DNA of 64,000 nt, from assembly GCF_004335015.1 (NCBI RefSeq), contig NZ_RQRU01000003.1, positions 334,085-398,084 on the forward strand. Direction: 5' to 3'. Positions 28,093 to 37,906 of this stretch are shown one piece after another; position 1 is the first letter of the stretch, and each line of letters begins with the position of its first letter. A model generated the notes under the pieces. The model was not told where the DNA came from and searched no databases. It saw nothing but the letters and a program-made list of their open reading frames with translations. This DNA is from Psychrobacter pygoscelis. GTDB lineage: Bacteria > Pseudomonadota > Gammaproteobacteria > Pseudomonadales > Moraxellaceae. The translations under genes and the position numbers were made by a program.

Positions 28093-29990
28093 CGCGGCGT
28101 TATACCCTCATCGGGTAAGTCAAAGTTGCGTGCATACATCTGTGAATAGTGACCATTAGCGGCCATTAACTCATTATGTGTACCGATCTCTAGTAACTGA
28201 CCACCATCAAGTACTGCGATTCGATCTGCCGATTCAATCGTTGTCAAGCGATGGGCGATAACGATCGTAGTACGATCTTTCATGACATTATCTAGAGCTT
28301 GCTGGATGTAATACTCAGATTCATTATCAAGCGCGCTTGTGGCTTCATCAAGAATCAAAATAGGCGCATCTTTAAGTAAAGCTCTAGCGATGGATAGCCG
28401 CTGACGCTGACCACCAGATAGCTGTAAACCCTCAGCACCAACATGACTGTCATAGCCTTGCGGTAGCTTGCTAATAAACTCATCAGCAAAAGCCGTTTTG
28501 GCCGCCTCAACGACCTCTTCACGTGATTTGCTCGCCAAGCTTCCATAGGCGATATTTTGTGTTACTGAAGCATTAAACAGGACAATCTGCTGATTGACCA
28601 TCGCTATCTGTGAGCGCAGGCTCTCAAGCTTGATATCTTCAATGGGGATATCGTCTATCAGAATCTGACCGCCACTAGGCTGTAGTGCGCGGGTTAAGAG
28701 ATTCACAAGTGTCGATTTACCTGCACCACTGCGACCGACTAACGCTATCGTCTCACCCGCTTTAATATCCAGGGTAAAATTCGTTAATGCCGCTGTACCG
28801 TCAGGATAAACGAGACTGACATCTCGTAAAGCAATCTTACCTGCTAAGCTCGGTGCTAAGGTGCCACTGTCTTGCTCTTCAGGCTCGTCCAATAGTGCGA
28901 ATATAGACTCACCAGCAGCAATACCTTTTTGCAGCTTTTGATTGACATCCGTTAAAGATCGAACAGGCTTACTCAGTAATCCAGCAGCGGCGATATAGGA
29001 GATAAACTCACCCGCGGTAATACCACTGATGACTGCGGGGCGTAGAGCCAACCACACCACCACAGACATCGCCATCGCCATTAATAACTGAATCGCGGGA
29101 GTATTTATACTGTTGGTCACGACGACCTTCATACCTTGCTTCAGATTCTTTTTAGAGGTGGTGTCAAAGCGCTTGGACTCATAGGCCTGGCCGCCATAGT
29201 TCTTAACCACTTGATAGCCAGTGATGACTTCATTGGTGATATGACTCACATCGCCCATTGTCTGCTGAATACCTTTTGACAGATGCAGATAACGCTTAGA
29301 GGCCACTCGGATCAGCCATAATATCGGCGGCAATACGACGAATAAAATAAGCGTCAAACGCCAATTACTGTATAACAAAAACCCTATCAAGGCGATCACG
29401 GTAAGACCATCGCGCAAGACAGTTTTCATAGAGTCTGTGCTGGCCGCTGTCACCTGTTCCACATCAAAAATAAGCTTTGATGATATCGTGCCTGCTGGAT
29501 TGGCAAGGTAAAACGCTGTCGGTAAGCGCAGTAGTTTATTGAACACCTCAACGCGAAGCTCATAAACCAGATTGCGTGAGATTAAAGCGGAGAAATAGTT
29601 GCCTAAGAAGCTACCGATGCCTCGGACTAAGAATAGTCCAATAATAAGCACTGGAAACCAATTTTGCCGAGATCGATCGCCTTGGTTAATAGCATCCGTA
29701 ATGTACTGCAATAGCTTAGCGATCCAAATCTCAGTCGCGGAATTAATCGCAAACCCTAATATGGTCAGTAACAAAGCCCACCAATATGGCTTTAAATAGC
29801 TGAGCAAGCGCAGCAATGTTTTTCTTTTTTTAGGTGGCTGGTAAGGCGCTTTTCTAATGGGCATTGTTTGAGACGGGATAATTTTTTTAGAGTTTGAGGA
29901 AGAGGTTTCTTGAGACGGCTGATTATCTACTTGAGACTGAGACGGTGATCTAGCACTCACAGAGGTATCTGTCGGCGGAACTTGTGACAT
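28089..29990 (-). CDS. msbA: Lipid A export ABC transporter MsbA
   Basis: Homodimeric exporter that flips lipid A-core across the inner membrane. A type-1 ABC transmembrane domain with six helices spans about 60-340. The nucleotide-binding domain has Walker A ALVGRSGAGKST, signature LQLSGGQRQRLS, Walker B ILILDEATSALD and the switch His in VIAHRLTT. 633 residues: the first ~50 are Ser/Gln/Pro-rich and absent from E. coli MsbA. GAGGT precedes the ATG. The position between exbD and lpxK is the conserved arrangement in many gammaproteobacteria. Confidence 0.95.
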   Translation of the reverse strand: MSQVPPTDTSVSARSPSQSQVDNQPSQETSSSNSKKIIPSQTMPIRKAPYQPPKKRKTLLRLLSYLKPYWWALLLTILGFAINSATEIWIAKLLQYITDAINQGDRSRQNWFPVLIIGLFLVRGIGSFLGNYFSALISRNLVYELRVEVFNKLLRLPTAFYLANPAGTISSKLIFDVEQVTAASTDSMKTVLRDGLTVIALIGFLLYSNWRLTLILFVVLPPILWLIRVASKRYLHLSKGIQQTMGDVSHITNEVITGYQVVKNYGGQAYESKRFDTTSKKNLKQGMKVVVTNSINTPAIQLLMAMAMSVVVWLALRPAVISGITAGEFISYIAAAGLLSKPVRSLTDVNQKLQKGIAAGESIFALLDEPEEQDSGTLAPSLAGKIALRDVSLVYPDGTAALTNFTLDIKAGETIALVGRSGAGKSTLVNLLTRALQPSGGQILIDDIPIEDIKLESLRSQIAMVNQQIVLFNASVTQNIAYGSLASKSREEVVEAAKTAFADEFISKLPQGYDSHVGAEGLQLSGGQRQRLSIARALLKDAPILILDEATSALDNESEYYIQQALDNVMKDRTTIVIAHRLTTIESADRIAVLDGGQLLEIGTHNELMAANGHYSQMYARNFDLPDEGITPR

Positions 29991-30091
29991 AATGACCTCA
30001 AAAGCAAAAATTTAATAAATGAATGGATATCTAAATAAAATAGATAATAAATATTGATGGTATTTTAAAGATTAGCACCCATCATTACTCG

Positions 30092-30541
30092 CTAATTTGC
30101 TGTGACAGGCTGCATGGCCAGTGCACCCTCTTTAGGCGTCACTGTACTGATATTTAGGTTCACAAACCCTAGCTTTCCTGCCACATCCATAACTCGAACG
30201 ACAGATTGATGACTGGCATTACCATCGGCTGCAATAACAAATAGCATATTACGATCATCGCCTGCTCGCTGCTTTATCATATTGATCAAAGCGGCTTCAT
30301 TATTAGCACCCAAGGCAGTACCATTGACCAGATAGCTGCCATCTTCTTGCACAGCGACCTCTATTTTTTTGGGGTCTTCGGTAGTGGTCACTCCATCTGC
30401 TTCTGGTAGGACGATATTGAGCCGACTATAATGATCAAAGGAGGTCGCTAATAATAAAAATATAATCAAAAAAAGCAAGCAGTCAATCATGGGTGTCAGA
30501 TTAATTTCTAATGGCTCGACACTAGGCTTACGAAATCGCAT
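30092..30541 (-). CDS. exbD: ExbD/TolR-family biopolymer transport protein
   Basis: 149 residues. A single N-terminal membrane helix (INLTPMIDCLLFLIIFLLLA) contains the conserved Asp used in proton coupling, followed by a periplasmic domain. It partners the ExbB-type channel encoded just upstream (90 bases) to energise an outer-membrane process through a TonB-like or other protein. No tonB is present in the window. AAGG precedes the ATG. In this msbA-linked context the pair may serve envelope biogenesis rather than iron uptake; that is inference. Confidence 0.92.
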   Translation of the reverse strand: MRFRKPSVEPLEINLTPMIDCLLFLIIFLLLATSFDHYSRLNIVLPEADGVTTTEDPKKIEVAVQEDGSYLVNGTALGANNEAALINMIKQRAGDDRNMLFVIAADGNASHQSVVRVMDVAGKLGFVNLNISTVTPKEGALAMQPVTAN

Positions 30542-30631
30542 ACGCTAACCTTACTAAATAATAACTTGATAGACTATCTTAAGGGTGCTGAGCATCACAA
30601 TAAGTCAGTCATGCACTAACTGACAATACAC

Positions 30632-31405
30632 TTAGACGTGCGACACCTTATCTTTTTTGACGACTTCTTGTACTCTAGCCTCGATTTGCTCGTTTAGAGG
30701 TACTGCCTTAGCATTACTACTTGTTATCCCAGCGTCCTGTAGCGTCTTCTTATCATCTGCTGTTTTTACCGAGTAAGCAGTACTTTGACTGCCAAGCAAG
30801 TTTTCGTCATAAAGCTCTTGAATGATAAGCCCAGCCTCGGTCTCAAAGCGAGCATTAATATCCACCACTCGGCGCTGGAAATAGCGATACGCTACTAGCG
30901 CGGGAATAGCGACTATCATACCTGCTGCCGTGGTAATAAGGGCTTGGGAGACACCTGCTGCTAACAATGTCGGATCTTGCATGGCCCCGTCAGTAATGGC
31001 TAGAAAAGAAGAGATAATCCCTAAGACGGTCCCCAGTAGGCCCAATAATGGGGCAATAGCACCAATAGTGCCAAGCATATTGATGTTTTTTTCAAGCTGA
31101 TGGACTTGAACGCTGGCTCGATTTTGCATATGCAAGGTCATAGAATCTAGACCATATTGGCGATTAAGCAGTCCTGTGGCTAGGATATCTCCTAACGGCG
31201 ACCTCTCCTTAACTTTCATCAGCGTCGCTCGACTGATATCACCGTCTTTACGCAGCAGATTAATTAGCTGCTTACGCAGCTGTACTGGCGCCACTTTACT
31301 ATAGCGCAATCTTCCTGCTCGCTCGATAGTAATTACCAAGGCAATCACCGAACAGACGATGATTGGCGTCATCAGCCAACCACCTGCCTTAACCAGCTCC
31401 CACAT
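30632..31405 (-). CDS. exbB: ExbB/TolQ/MotA-family proton channel protein
   Basis: 257 residues with three membrane segments (about 14-31, 112-134 and 154-175). LGTIGAIAPLLGLLGTVLGI and the later ALITTAAGMIVAIPALVAYR are the two conserved pore helices. The C-terminal ~50 residues are cytoplasmic and Lys/Asp/Glu-rich (ending VVKKDKVSHV). It forms the motor pentamer with the downstream exbD product. It is the first gene of the minus-strand envelope block. Confidence 0.92.
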   Translation of the reverse strand: MWELVKAGGWLMTPIIVCSVIALVITIERAGRLRYSKVAPVQLRKQLINLLRKDGDISRATLMKVKERSPLGDILATGLLNRQYGLDSMTLHMQNRASVQVHQLEKNINMLGTIGAIAPLLGLLGTVLGIISSFLAITDGAMQDPTLLAAGVSQALITTAAGMIVAIPALVAYRYFQRRVVDINARFETEAGLIIQELYDENLLGSQSTAYSVKTADDKKTLQDAGITSSNAKAVPLNEQIEARVQEVVKKDKVSHV

Positions 31406-31580
31406 ACGTCTACTCTCTTATTCAAGTCTACAACCACAGCAATTCTAAAAACTTTAACTCATGGATTATTATTGTAAGTCTTGTTTCCACTGGTTGTTAT
31501 GGTTTTTATAGTTGCTTTATTTACTTGGCATTTATTTCATCTGCCTGAGTATTATTTAGCGACTGCTAGATCAACTTCTA

Positions 31581-32711
31581 TTAGGCTTTTAAATGGTTAA
31601 TTAAGGCTTCAAGCTCATCTTCACTATGGAAGAATATCTCCACACTCCCCTTTCCACCTTTTTTCTGCTTGAGCTTAACGGTAGCTCCTAAAGCATCAGA
31701 CAAGCGCTTATTCAGTCGCTCAATCTCGTGACTGACATTCTGTGACTTTTTATCCTCTTTACTTTCAGGCTTTAATATAGATTTGACCAGTCTTTCTGCA
31801 TCACGAACCGTGAGTCCACCATCAATAATTTTTTGAGCGATAATAGGCTGCTGCGCTTGGGATAGTGGTAGCAGTGTGCGAGCGTGACCCATATCTAAAG
31901 CGTTATTGGCCAAGTGGTCTTTAACAGAGTCGTGAAGCTGATTTAATCGCAGCAAATTTGAGACCGTGGTACGAGCTTTACCCACGACATCAGCGATCAT
32001 CGCGTGACTCATGCCAAATTCTGTATGAAAGCGCTGCAAGGCAGCAGCTTGCTCAATCACAGACAGGTCCTCACGCTGGATATTTTCAATCAGTGCTAGG
32101 GCAATAGCCAGCTCATCTGATAAGGCACGCTCAATAGCAGGAATAACCGTCATTCCTGCTATTTTTGCAGCGCGCCAACGCCGCTCGCCAGCGATAATCT
32201 CGTGAGTGACTTGATCGTCGACTTTATCTTCTTTCGCCAATAGCGGACGAATAACGATAGGCTGCATGATGCCATGCTGCTCAATCGACGCAGCCAGCTC
32301 AGCCAAAGCCGATTCGCTCATATCTCGGCGCGGCTGATATTTACCCGCTTGCAATCGGGTCAAGTCAATCTGTACCAAGCTAATCTGATCCTCTGCCGAC
32401 TGCATTGTCGATGCTTGAGCAGTCTTAGCACTTGCGGCAGCAGGCTTTCGGCTTGTCTTATTGGACTTAATAGCACCTCTTCTCGCTGTAACGGCGCTAC
32501 CATTCACTTGATCGGTATGGCTGTGTGAAGGGGTATCGCTAGCGGCATTATTGCGCGCAGTATCATCACCCTTAGCTAGCGACTGAGAATTGTCATTAGC
32601 AGTCAGGCTATCATCTTGCAAAGCCGCGGCAGTAATCTGCTTCTCTTTTTTGATGGAGCCTAATAATGCATCTAGACCCCGATTGGCAGCCAATCCCCGT
32701 TTTTTTGCCAT
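31581..32711 (-). CDS. parB: Chromosome partitioning protein ParB
   Basis: CTPase and DNA-binding protein that loads at parS sites and works with ParA in origin segregation. IDLTRLQAGKYQPRRDMSES opens the ParB/Srx domain, and EIIAGERRWRAAKIAGM is its CTP-binding motif. ALIENIQREDLSVIEQAAAL and the helix-turn-helix HAMIADVVGKARTTVSNLLRL complete the core. 376 residues: a low-complexity Ala/Ser/Asn linker of ~75 residues follows the N-terminal ParA-interacting peptide (AANRGLDALLG). AGAGGACAGG precedes the ATG. parA is 102 bases upstream. No parS palindrome was noticed in the window. Confidence 0.95.
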   Translation of the reverse strand: MAKKRGLAANRGLDALLGSIKKEKQITAAALQDDSLTANDNSQSLAKGDDTARNNAASDTPSHSHTDQVNGSAVTARRGAIKSNKTSRKPAAASAKTAQASTMQSAEDQISLVQIDLTRLQAGKYQPRRDMSESALAELAASIEQHGIMQPIVIRPLLAKEDKVDDQVTHEIIAGERRWRAAKIAGMTVIPAIERALSDELAIALALIENIQREDLSVIEQAAALQRFHTEFGMSHAMIADVVGKARTTVSNLLRLNQLHDSVKDHLANNALDMGHARTLLPLSQAQQPIIAQKIIDGGLTVRDAERLVKSILKPESKEDKKSQNVSHEIERLNKRLSDALGATVKLKQKKGGKGSVEIFFHSEDELEALINHLKA

Positions 32712-32813
32712 GATTACCTGTCCTCTAATACTATCGTCTAAAACTAATGTATAAATATAAATACCGTTATTGACTTATCAAATCTCGTCAGTATCTGACG
32801 CAAGTGACTAATC

Positions 32814-33602
32814 TTACGGCCTATTCAGGGCTAACGACAACTGCCTTGATTGTGAGATGACTTCATTGGCCAAGCGCTGATACGCTCTAGCCCCCTTCGA
32901 TGATTTTTCGTAGGCTAAGACAGGCATACCATGAGCTGGTGCCTCGGCCAAACGCACATTTCGCGGGATAACCGTGCGGTACATAATATCACCAAAATGA
33001 CTGTCTAACTCATCAGAGACATCATTGGCCAGCGTATTTCGAGCATCAAATAAGGTGCGCACCACACCTCGGATATGCAGTCTATCATTAAGCTCTTTTA
33101 AGCGATCAATAGTTTGCGATAGATCCGCAAGACCTTCAAGCGCATAGTACTCGCACTGCATCGGGATAATTACCCCATCAGTAGCGACTAAAGCATTTAC
33201 TGTCAATAAGTTTAAGCTCGGCGCACAGTCGATCAGTATGTAATCATAGGCTGACGTAAAATCAGCGCTCTCAATCGCTACTTTGAGCAGCTCGTGACTA
33301 TTGGTCTGACCCATCAAAGTGATGTCCATACCAGACAGCTCACGGTTAGCACCAATGACATCGAAGCCAGCTGGGCTTTTGACAATAGCTTCTTTTAGGG
33401 CAACACCATCTAGCAGCACGTCAGCCATCGTCAAGGCCAAATCGTTTTTATCGACGCCAGTCCCCGTTGTGGCATTACCTTGTGGGTCTAAATCTATCAA
33501 TAAAACTCGCTTACGCTTAGCGGCCAAACAGGCGGATAAATTTACCGCTGTGGTCGTTTTCCCCACCCCACCTTTTTGATTTGCAATTGCTAAAATTTCC
33601 AT
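32814..33602 (-). CDS. parA: Chromosome partitioning ATPase ParA (Soj)
   Basis: Deviant-Walker ATPase that positions ParB-parS complexes. It starts MEILAIANQKGGVGKTTTAV, with the K-G-G-V-G-K-T-T loop. LLIDLDPQGNATTGTG and YILIDCAPSLNLLTVNALVA are the A' and B motifs. 262 residues, the standard chromosomal length without an extra DNA-binding N-terminus. The Shine-Dalgarno sequence is weak. It sits between rsmG and parB as in many chromosomes, although the usual mnmG neighbour is missing. Confidence 0.96.
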   Translation of the reverse strand: MEILAIANQKGGVGKTTTAVNLSACLAAKRKRVLLIDLDPQGNATTGTGVDKNDLALTMADVLLDGVALKEAIVKSPAGFDVIGANRELSGMDITLMGQTNSHELLKVAIESADFTSAYDYILIDCAPSLNLLTVNALVATDGVIIPMQCEYYALEGLADLSQTIDRLKELNDRLHIRGVVRTLFDARNTLANDVSDELDSHFGDIMYRTVIPRNVRLAEAPAHGMPVLAYEKSSKGARAYQRLANEVISQSRQLSLALNRP

Positions 33603-33831
33603 ACACTCACTCAGTAGAAGCTTTGACTCTCGTCTTTATATCATTAATTTGAAATACATTGTCAAGACATCAACCCAAACCATGTCGATGGGTTTATAGG
33701 CTACTAAGTAAGGGTAGCCCATAAAGTAACTGGTCATTTGAATTTTACTCATACCACACGATGACTTAAATCCAATCACGTAACAGTCGTTACGCTAAAA
33801 TCTTAAGCCGGCTCAAATAATAGACATCATC

Positions 33832-34521
33832 TTAAAGGTTATTAAGACGTAAATTAACCAGATTTCGTGATTCGTTTAGTTTAGGTACCATTAGTGGTAG
33901 AACCTCTATTTGCCACCGAGCTTGCAACTGCGCCAGCTCATCAGGCTCAGGTGGCCGACCTTTCATGGCGCACAGCTGACCTTGAGACTGCATTCGTGGT
34001 TCTGCTAATGTCACAAAATCTGTCAGACTGGCAAAAGCTCGCGAAGTAACCACCTCATAAGTCTCGTTATGCGCCTCAATCCGTGACGCTATAGGGCGGA
34101 CATTGGCTAGTTTCAGCTCAGAGACCACTTGACGGATAAAGCGAATCTTCTTTTGATTACTATCAAGGGCGCTACACTGACGCTCAGGTTGGCAGATAGC
34201 AATGATGACGGCCGGTAAGCCTGCCCCTGTACCGATATCTAATAATGAGCCACTGGGCAAATGTGGCAAAACTGCTAGACAATCCACTATGTGCTTGGTC
34301 AGCGCTTCGACAGGCTGAGTAATGGCTGTCAGATTGTACGCCTTATTCCACAACAGCAGCTTATCTAGATATAGCAGTAAGGCTCGCAGCTGCGCCTCAG
34401 ATAATGCCAATCCTAATTCATCGACGGCATGGTTAAGCTGGTCTGCCAGCTTGGGTAGCACGTTATTAATTTTTACTATACCAGTGGGGTCAGTCAAATC
34501 CACAATATTCTCAGTACTCAT
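33832..34521 (-). CDS. rsmG: 16S rRNA (guanine-527-N7)-methyltransferase RsmG
   Basis: AdoMet-dependent methylation of G527 of 16S rRNA. LLLWNKAYNLTAITQPVEAL and HIVDCLAVLPHL precede the AdoMet motif GSLLDIGTGAGLPAVIIAI. CSALDSNQKKIRFI and VVTSRAFASLTDFV are also characteristic. 229 residues, slightly longer than in E. coli because of about 20 N-terminal residues. No convincing ribosome-binding site is seen at the ATG at 34521, so an internal start is possible. It heads the rsmG-parA-parB run. Confidence 0.94.
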   Translation of the reverse strand: MSTENIVDLTDPTGIVKINNVLPKLADQLNHAVDELGLALSEAQLRALLLYLDKLLLWNKAYNLTAITQPVEALTKHIVDCLAVLPHLPSGSLLDIGTGAGLPAVIIAICQPERQCSALDSNQKKIRFIRQVVSELKLANVRPIASRIEAHNETYEVVTSRAFASLTDFVTLAEPRMQSQGQLCAMKGRPPEPDELAQLQARWQIEVLPLMVPKLNESRNLVNLRLNNL

Positions 34522-35155
34522 ATCAATATTAATCTTGGTATTCGCTGTATACCATAGCCGACAATGAACTTAACTAAAGTTGACAACGGCCGCCTAAGCG
34601 AACCATTTTATCATGTGCAGCATTTGATGGATAGGTTAAGATAGTTCTGCTCCGTCAATGAATACCTTTTATTGATGGTAGCAGCTCACGGTTCAATCAG
34701 CTGCGGATAGCTATAATAATAGCATTATAGCTCTTATATTAATGCTCAATGTTGACAGACGAAGTGAGTAGTGCTGAATCTATTATTGACAGTACTGTTC
34801 AGTCATGGCTTGACCATTACCATGATAATGATAATGATAGGTCAGCGACGCTCTTAGACGCAGGTCGTAGCAACCGTAGTAGAGAAGATATCAAGTCAGC
34901 ATCATTTAACGTTATAATACCTTAACAAAATTGACTACTTAATGACTATTAAATTAATATTTAACTTCGTTTAAATATCTTTAATAGGTTAGCTTAGCAT
35001 TTCAACTGTAATTGCCTGACTTAGAATTTGATACAAGTGATTGAACATAGTATCGACACCACCACAGCTTTTAGTGTCAAAGTTACCCCAGTCACCTAAA
35101 GCGTATCAATTTTACAGTGCATTGACCATATGACCACGACCATTAAGATAAATAT
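34522..35155. promoter_or_regulatory. Divergent spacer between rsmG and the Lon-like protease gene
   Basis: 634 bases. CCGTCAAT/ATTGATGG (34652-34659 with 34671-34678) can form a small hairpin. A GATAATGATAATGATAG run lies around 34822-34840. No gene, no parS site and no DnaA box was recognised. Confidence 0.4.
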
Positions 35156-37906
35156 ATGCCAAACAATAACGCAAATGGCCATCGCAGGCTGAATAAGCCA
35201 CAAAAAAAGCAAAAACACCCTATAAATAAGACCAACAAGTGCGCTTCCATTATCAGTGCGGATTTAGAGAATTGCACTCCAGAACAAGTGGTCAGTCGAT
35301 GTCTATTGACAGCCAAGCAGTTAAAACGCCGAAGTGATCCTACCAGTCTACCTGCTACGACAGACCAAGCAGCAGCCATAGACATTGAATATGGTCAAGC
35401 TCGAGCCATTAAAGCCATCAGAACGGCACTCGGTATTAAAGCCAGTGGCTATCATATTTTTGCCGCCGGTGAAAATGGTTTGGGCAAGCGTACGCTAATT
35501 ATGCGTCTGCTAAAGCAAATTGCTGCCAGTCAAGCGACGCCAAACGACTGGGTATATGTGCATAATTTTACCGATCCGCGCACGCCGACTGCTATTACCC
35601 TGCCCTCTGGTAGAGGGTCTCAACTAAAGCAAGCCGTAGACGACTTGTGGCTCAGTGCAAAAAAACGCCTTAATCAACGCTTTCGCAGCGATAGCTATCA
35701 GAGTCAAATCGAAGCCATCAAAAACCAGACACATCAGCAAGAGACTGAGGCCTATGACGCCCTAGATGCTGAAGGCAAACAGTATGACTTAATGCTCAGC
35801 TTTCGCGAATATGATAACAAAGCAATATTTGTACCTACGGACTCTACAGCGGTAAAAGAAGCTAGTAATCATTCAGCAAATACGGCTATTGAGGATGAGA
35901 CGAATAAAGAGGAGGCTCAGATTGCTACTGACGTCACCAGCTCTAATGACGTCACTAGCAGTTTAGAAAATCAGGCTACTAATAGCGCGTATTCTGAGCT
36001 TGCAGTATCCAGTAAAAAAGGGATGCTCACGCCTAACACTCAGCAAAACCATATGCAAAAGCGCCTCAATCAACTGACGATAGCTTTAGAACAACTAGAA
36101 GATGCCGCAAACACAAAGATTGAGCGCTTAAATCGCACTACCGCTACCCGAGCACTAACGCCATTATTTGCCAAAGCCAAAGCGCAATTTTCGGCATTAC
36201 CCTTAGTCATTGACTATCTCGATACCATCATGGCAGATATGGTTACTCATGCCGAAAACATCGTTAATGGAGATGATGAGGCGTTTAAGGCTCCGCCTCT
36301 TAGTGAGACACCCAGCCGCTATTGCGTCAATGTCTTAGTATCCAGAGCAGCTAATAGCGGCGCGCCGATTATCTTTGAAGACTTGCCGACGCATCTTAAC
36401 TTGCTGGGTCATGTCGAGCAAGTCACTCAGCTAGGTACGGTGATGACCGATGTCAGTATGATTCGTGCTGGCTCCTTACACCGAGCCAATGGTGGCTATC
36501 TATTGCTCGAAGCCAGTCACTTATTAGAGCATCCCTACGCTTGGCAAGGGTTAAAGCGGGCGCTACAATCTAGACAGATCAAGCTATCTAGCCTTGAACA
36601 AATGCTAACCTTAACCGGTAGCCTATCACTAGCACCTGAGGCGATAGACTTAGATGTCAAAGTCGTACTCATTGGCGAGCCGGACCTTTATTACGAGCTT
36701 TTAGAGCTTGAACCCGAATTTAATGCGGTTTTCAAGATTCGAGCCGACTTCCATGATGAGGTTGGTCGCAGTATTGACTCTGAGCTTGCCTTGGTCGCTA
36801 AGATGGCAGATATGATTCAGGGATACGGCCTACTGCCTTTTGATAATTACGCTCAAGCCGCTATTCTTGATCATCTAAGCCTACAAGCTGAAGACCAAAA
36901 CAAACTTAGCCTACATAGCGACCGACTCATTCAATTGTTACATGAGTCTAATCGGCATGCGTTATTGCGTCAGCAACAGTCAAGCTCTGAGCTGGGCACT
37001 AACTCGGCACTGCTTTGCTCCGCTACCTCAGACTCAGCAGCTAAATCAATTGCCAATACCGTCACGGAGATTGACGTCAAAAGCGCTATTATGGACATGG
37101 TTGAGCGTTCAAGCTACTTAAAAGAGCTTTACTGGCAAGAGCTTAAAGAGGGTCAGCAATTAATTGATACTCAGGGCTATGCTGTTGGTCAACTAAACGC
37201 GCTGACTGTTATCAGCTATGCTGATAGTGAGTTTGGTATGCCAGCAAGGTTGACAGCACTTATTCAGCCCAACATCGGTGCCGGTGAGATTTTAGATATT
37301 GAGCGAGATGTCGAGCTGGGCGGTAGCCTACATGCCAAAGGTATGCTGATCATGACCAGCTATTTACGAGCTTTATTTAGCCAACATCATGCTCTTAATT
37401 TTAGTGCCTCCCTGGCCTTTGAGCAAAGCTATGCTCATATCGATGGCGATAGTGCTACTCTCAGCGAAGCTTGCGCCCTACTCTCAGCTTTAGCCGATGT
37501 GCCGATAAAGCAGTCATTAGCCATCACCGGCTCCATGAACCAGTTGGGGGAAGTTCAAGCGGTAGGCGGTATCAATGCCAAGATTGCAGGATTCTATGAT
37601 GCGTGCCGTGAGCAAGGTTTTACTGGTGATCAAGGAGTCATTATTCCTGCGGCTAATATTGCCCAGCTTATGCTACGAGAAGATATTATCGAGGCGGTCA
37701 CAGCGGGCCAGTTTCATATTTATGCTGTATCGACTCTATACGAGGCGCTGATGCTACTCACTGGTATTACAGTGAACTCAAGGACGAAAAAAGGGAATTA
37801 TAAAAAGAAGAGTCTATTTGGCAAGATCGTTCAGCGCTTATGTTCTTGGGAGGACGAAGATGAGCCAATTGCGCTCATGGATAATTCTACAAAAAATAAA
37901 ACATGA
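35156..37906 (+). CDS. Lon-like ATP-dependent serine protease (AAA, Lon catalytic domain)
   Basis: 916 residues. AAGENGLGKRTLIMRLL near residue 100 is the Walker A region. GGYLLLEASHLLEHPYAWQG near 435-455 stands where these proteins carry their Walker B helix. The C-terminal protease domain has the Ser-Lys dyad: Ser766 in DGDSATLSEACALLSALA and Lys809 in VGGINAKIAGF, 43 apart as in Lon. The layout matches the YcbZ/LonP-like group rather than Lon, since the N-terminal LAN domain is missing and a long insertion (about 225-305, Ser/Thr/Asn-rich) sits inside the ATPase. The last ~35 residues are charged. Substrates are unknown. The ATG lacks a strong ribosome-binding site. Confidence 0.88.
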   Translation: MPNNNANGHRRLNKPQKKQKHPINKTNKCASIISADLENCTPEQVVSRCLLTAKQLKRRSDPTSLPATTDQAAAIDIEYGQARAIKAIRTALGIKASGYHIFAAGENGLGKRTLIMRLLKQIAASQATPNDWVYVHNFTDPRTPTAITLPSGRGSQLKQAVDDLWLSAKKRLNQRFRSDSYQSQIEAIKNQTHQQETEAYDALDAEGKQYDLMLSFREYDNKAIFVPTDSTAVKEASNHSANTAIEDETNKEEAQIATDVTSSNDVTSSLENQATNSAYSELAVSSKKGMLTPNTQQNHMQKRLNQLTIALEQLEDAANTKIERLNRTTATRALTPLFAKAKAQFSALPLVIDYLDTIMADMVTHAENIVNGDDEAFKAPPLSETPSRYCVNVLVSRAANSGAPIIFEDLPTHLNLLGHVEQVTQLGTVMTDVSMIRAGSLHRANGGYLLLEASHLLEHPYAWQGLKRALQSRQIKLSSLEQMLTLTGSLSLAPEAIDLDVKVVLIGEPDLYYELLELEPEFNAVFKIRADFHDEVGRSIDSELALVAKMADMIQGYGLLPFDNYAQAAILDHLSLQAEDQNKLSLHSDRLIQLLHESNRHALLRQQQSSSELGTNSALLCSATSDSAAKSIANTVTEIDVKSAIMDMVERSSYLKELYWQELKEGQQLIDTQGYAVGQLNALTVISYADSEFGMPARLTALIQPNIGAGEILDIERDVELGGSLHAKGMLIMTSYLRALFSQHHALNFSASLAFEQSYAHIDGDSATLSEACALLSALADVPIKQSLAITGSMNQLGEVQAVGGINAKIAGFYDACREQGFTGDQGVIIPAANIAQLMLREDIIEAVTAGQFHIYAVSTLYEALMLLTGITVNSRTKKGNYKKKSLFGKIVQRLCSWEDEDEPIALMDNSTKNKT

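Noticed and set aside
31581..35155. parS or DnaA-box sequences expected near parAB/rsmG
   Set aside because: No TGTTTCACGTGAAACA-like or TTATCCACA-like site was found by eye; a proper pattern search is needed.
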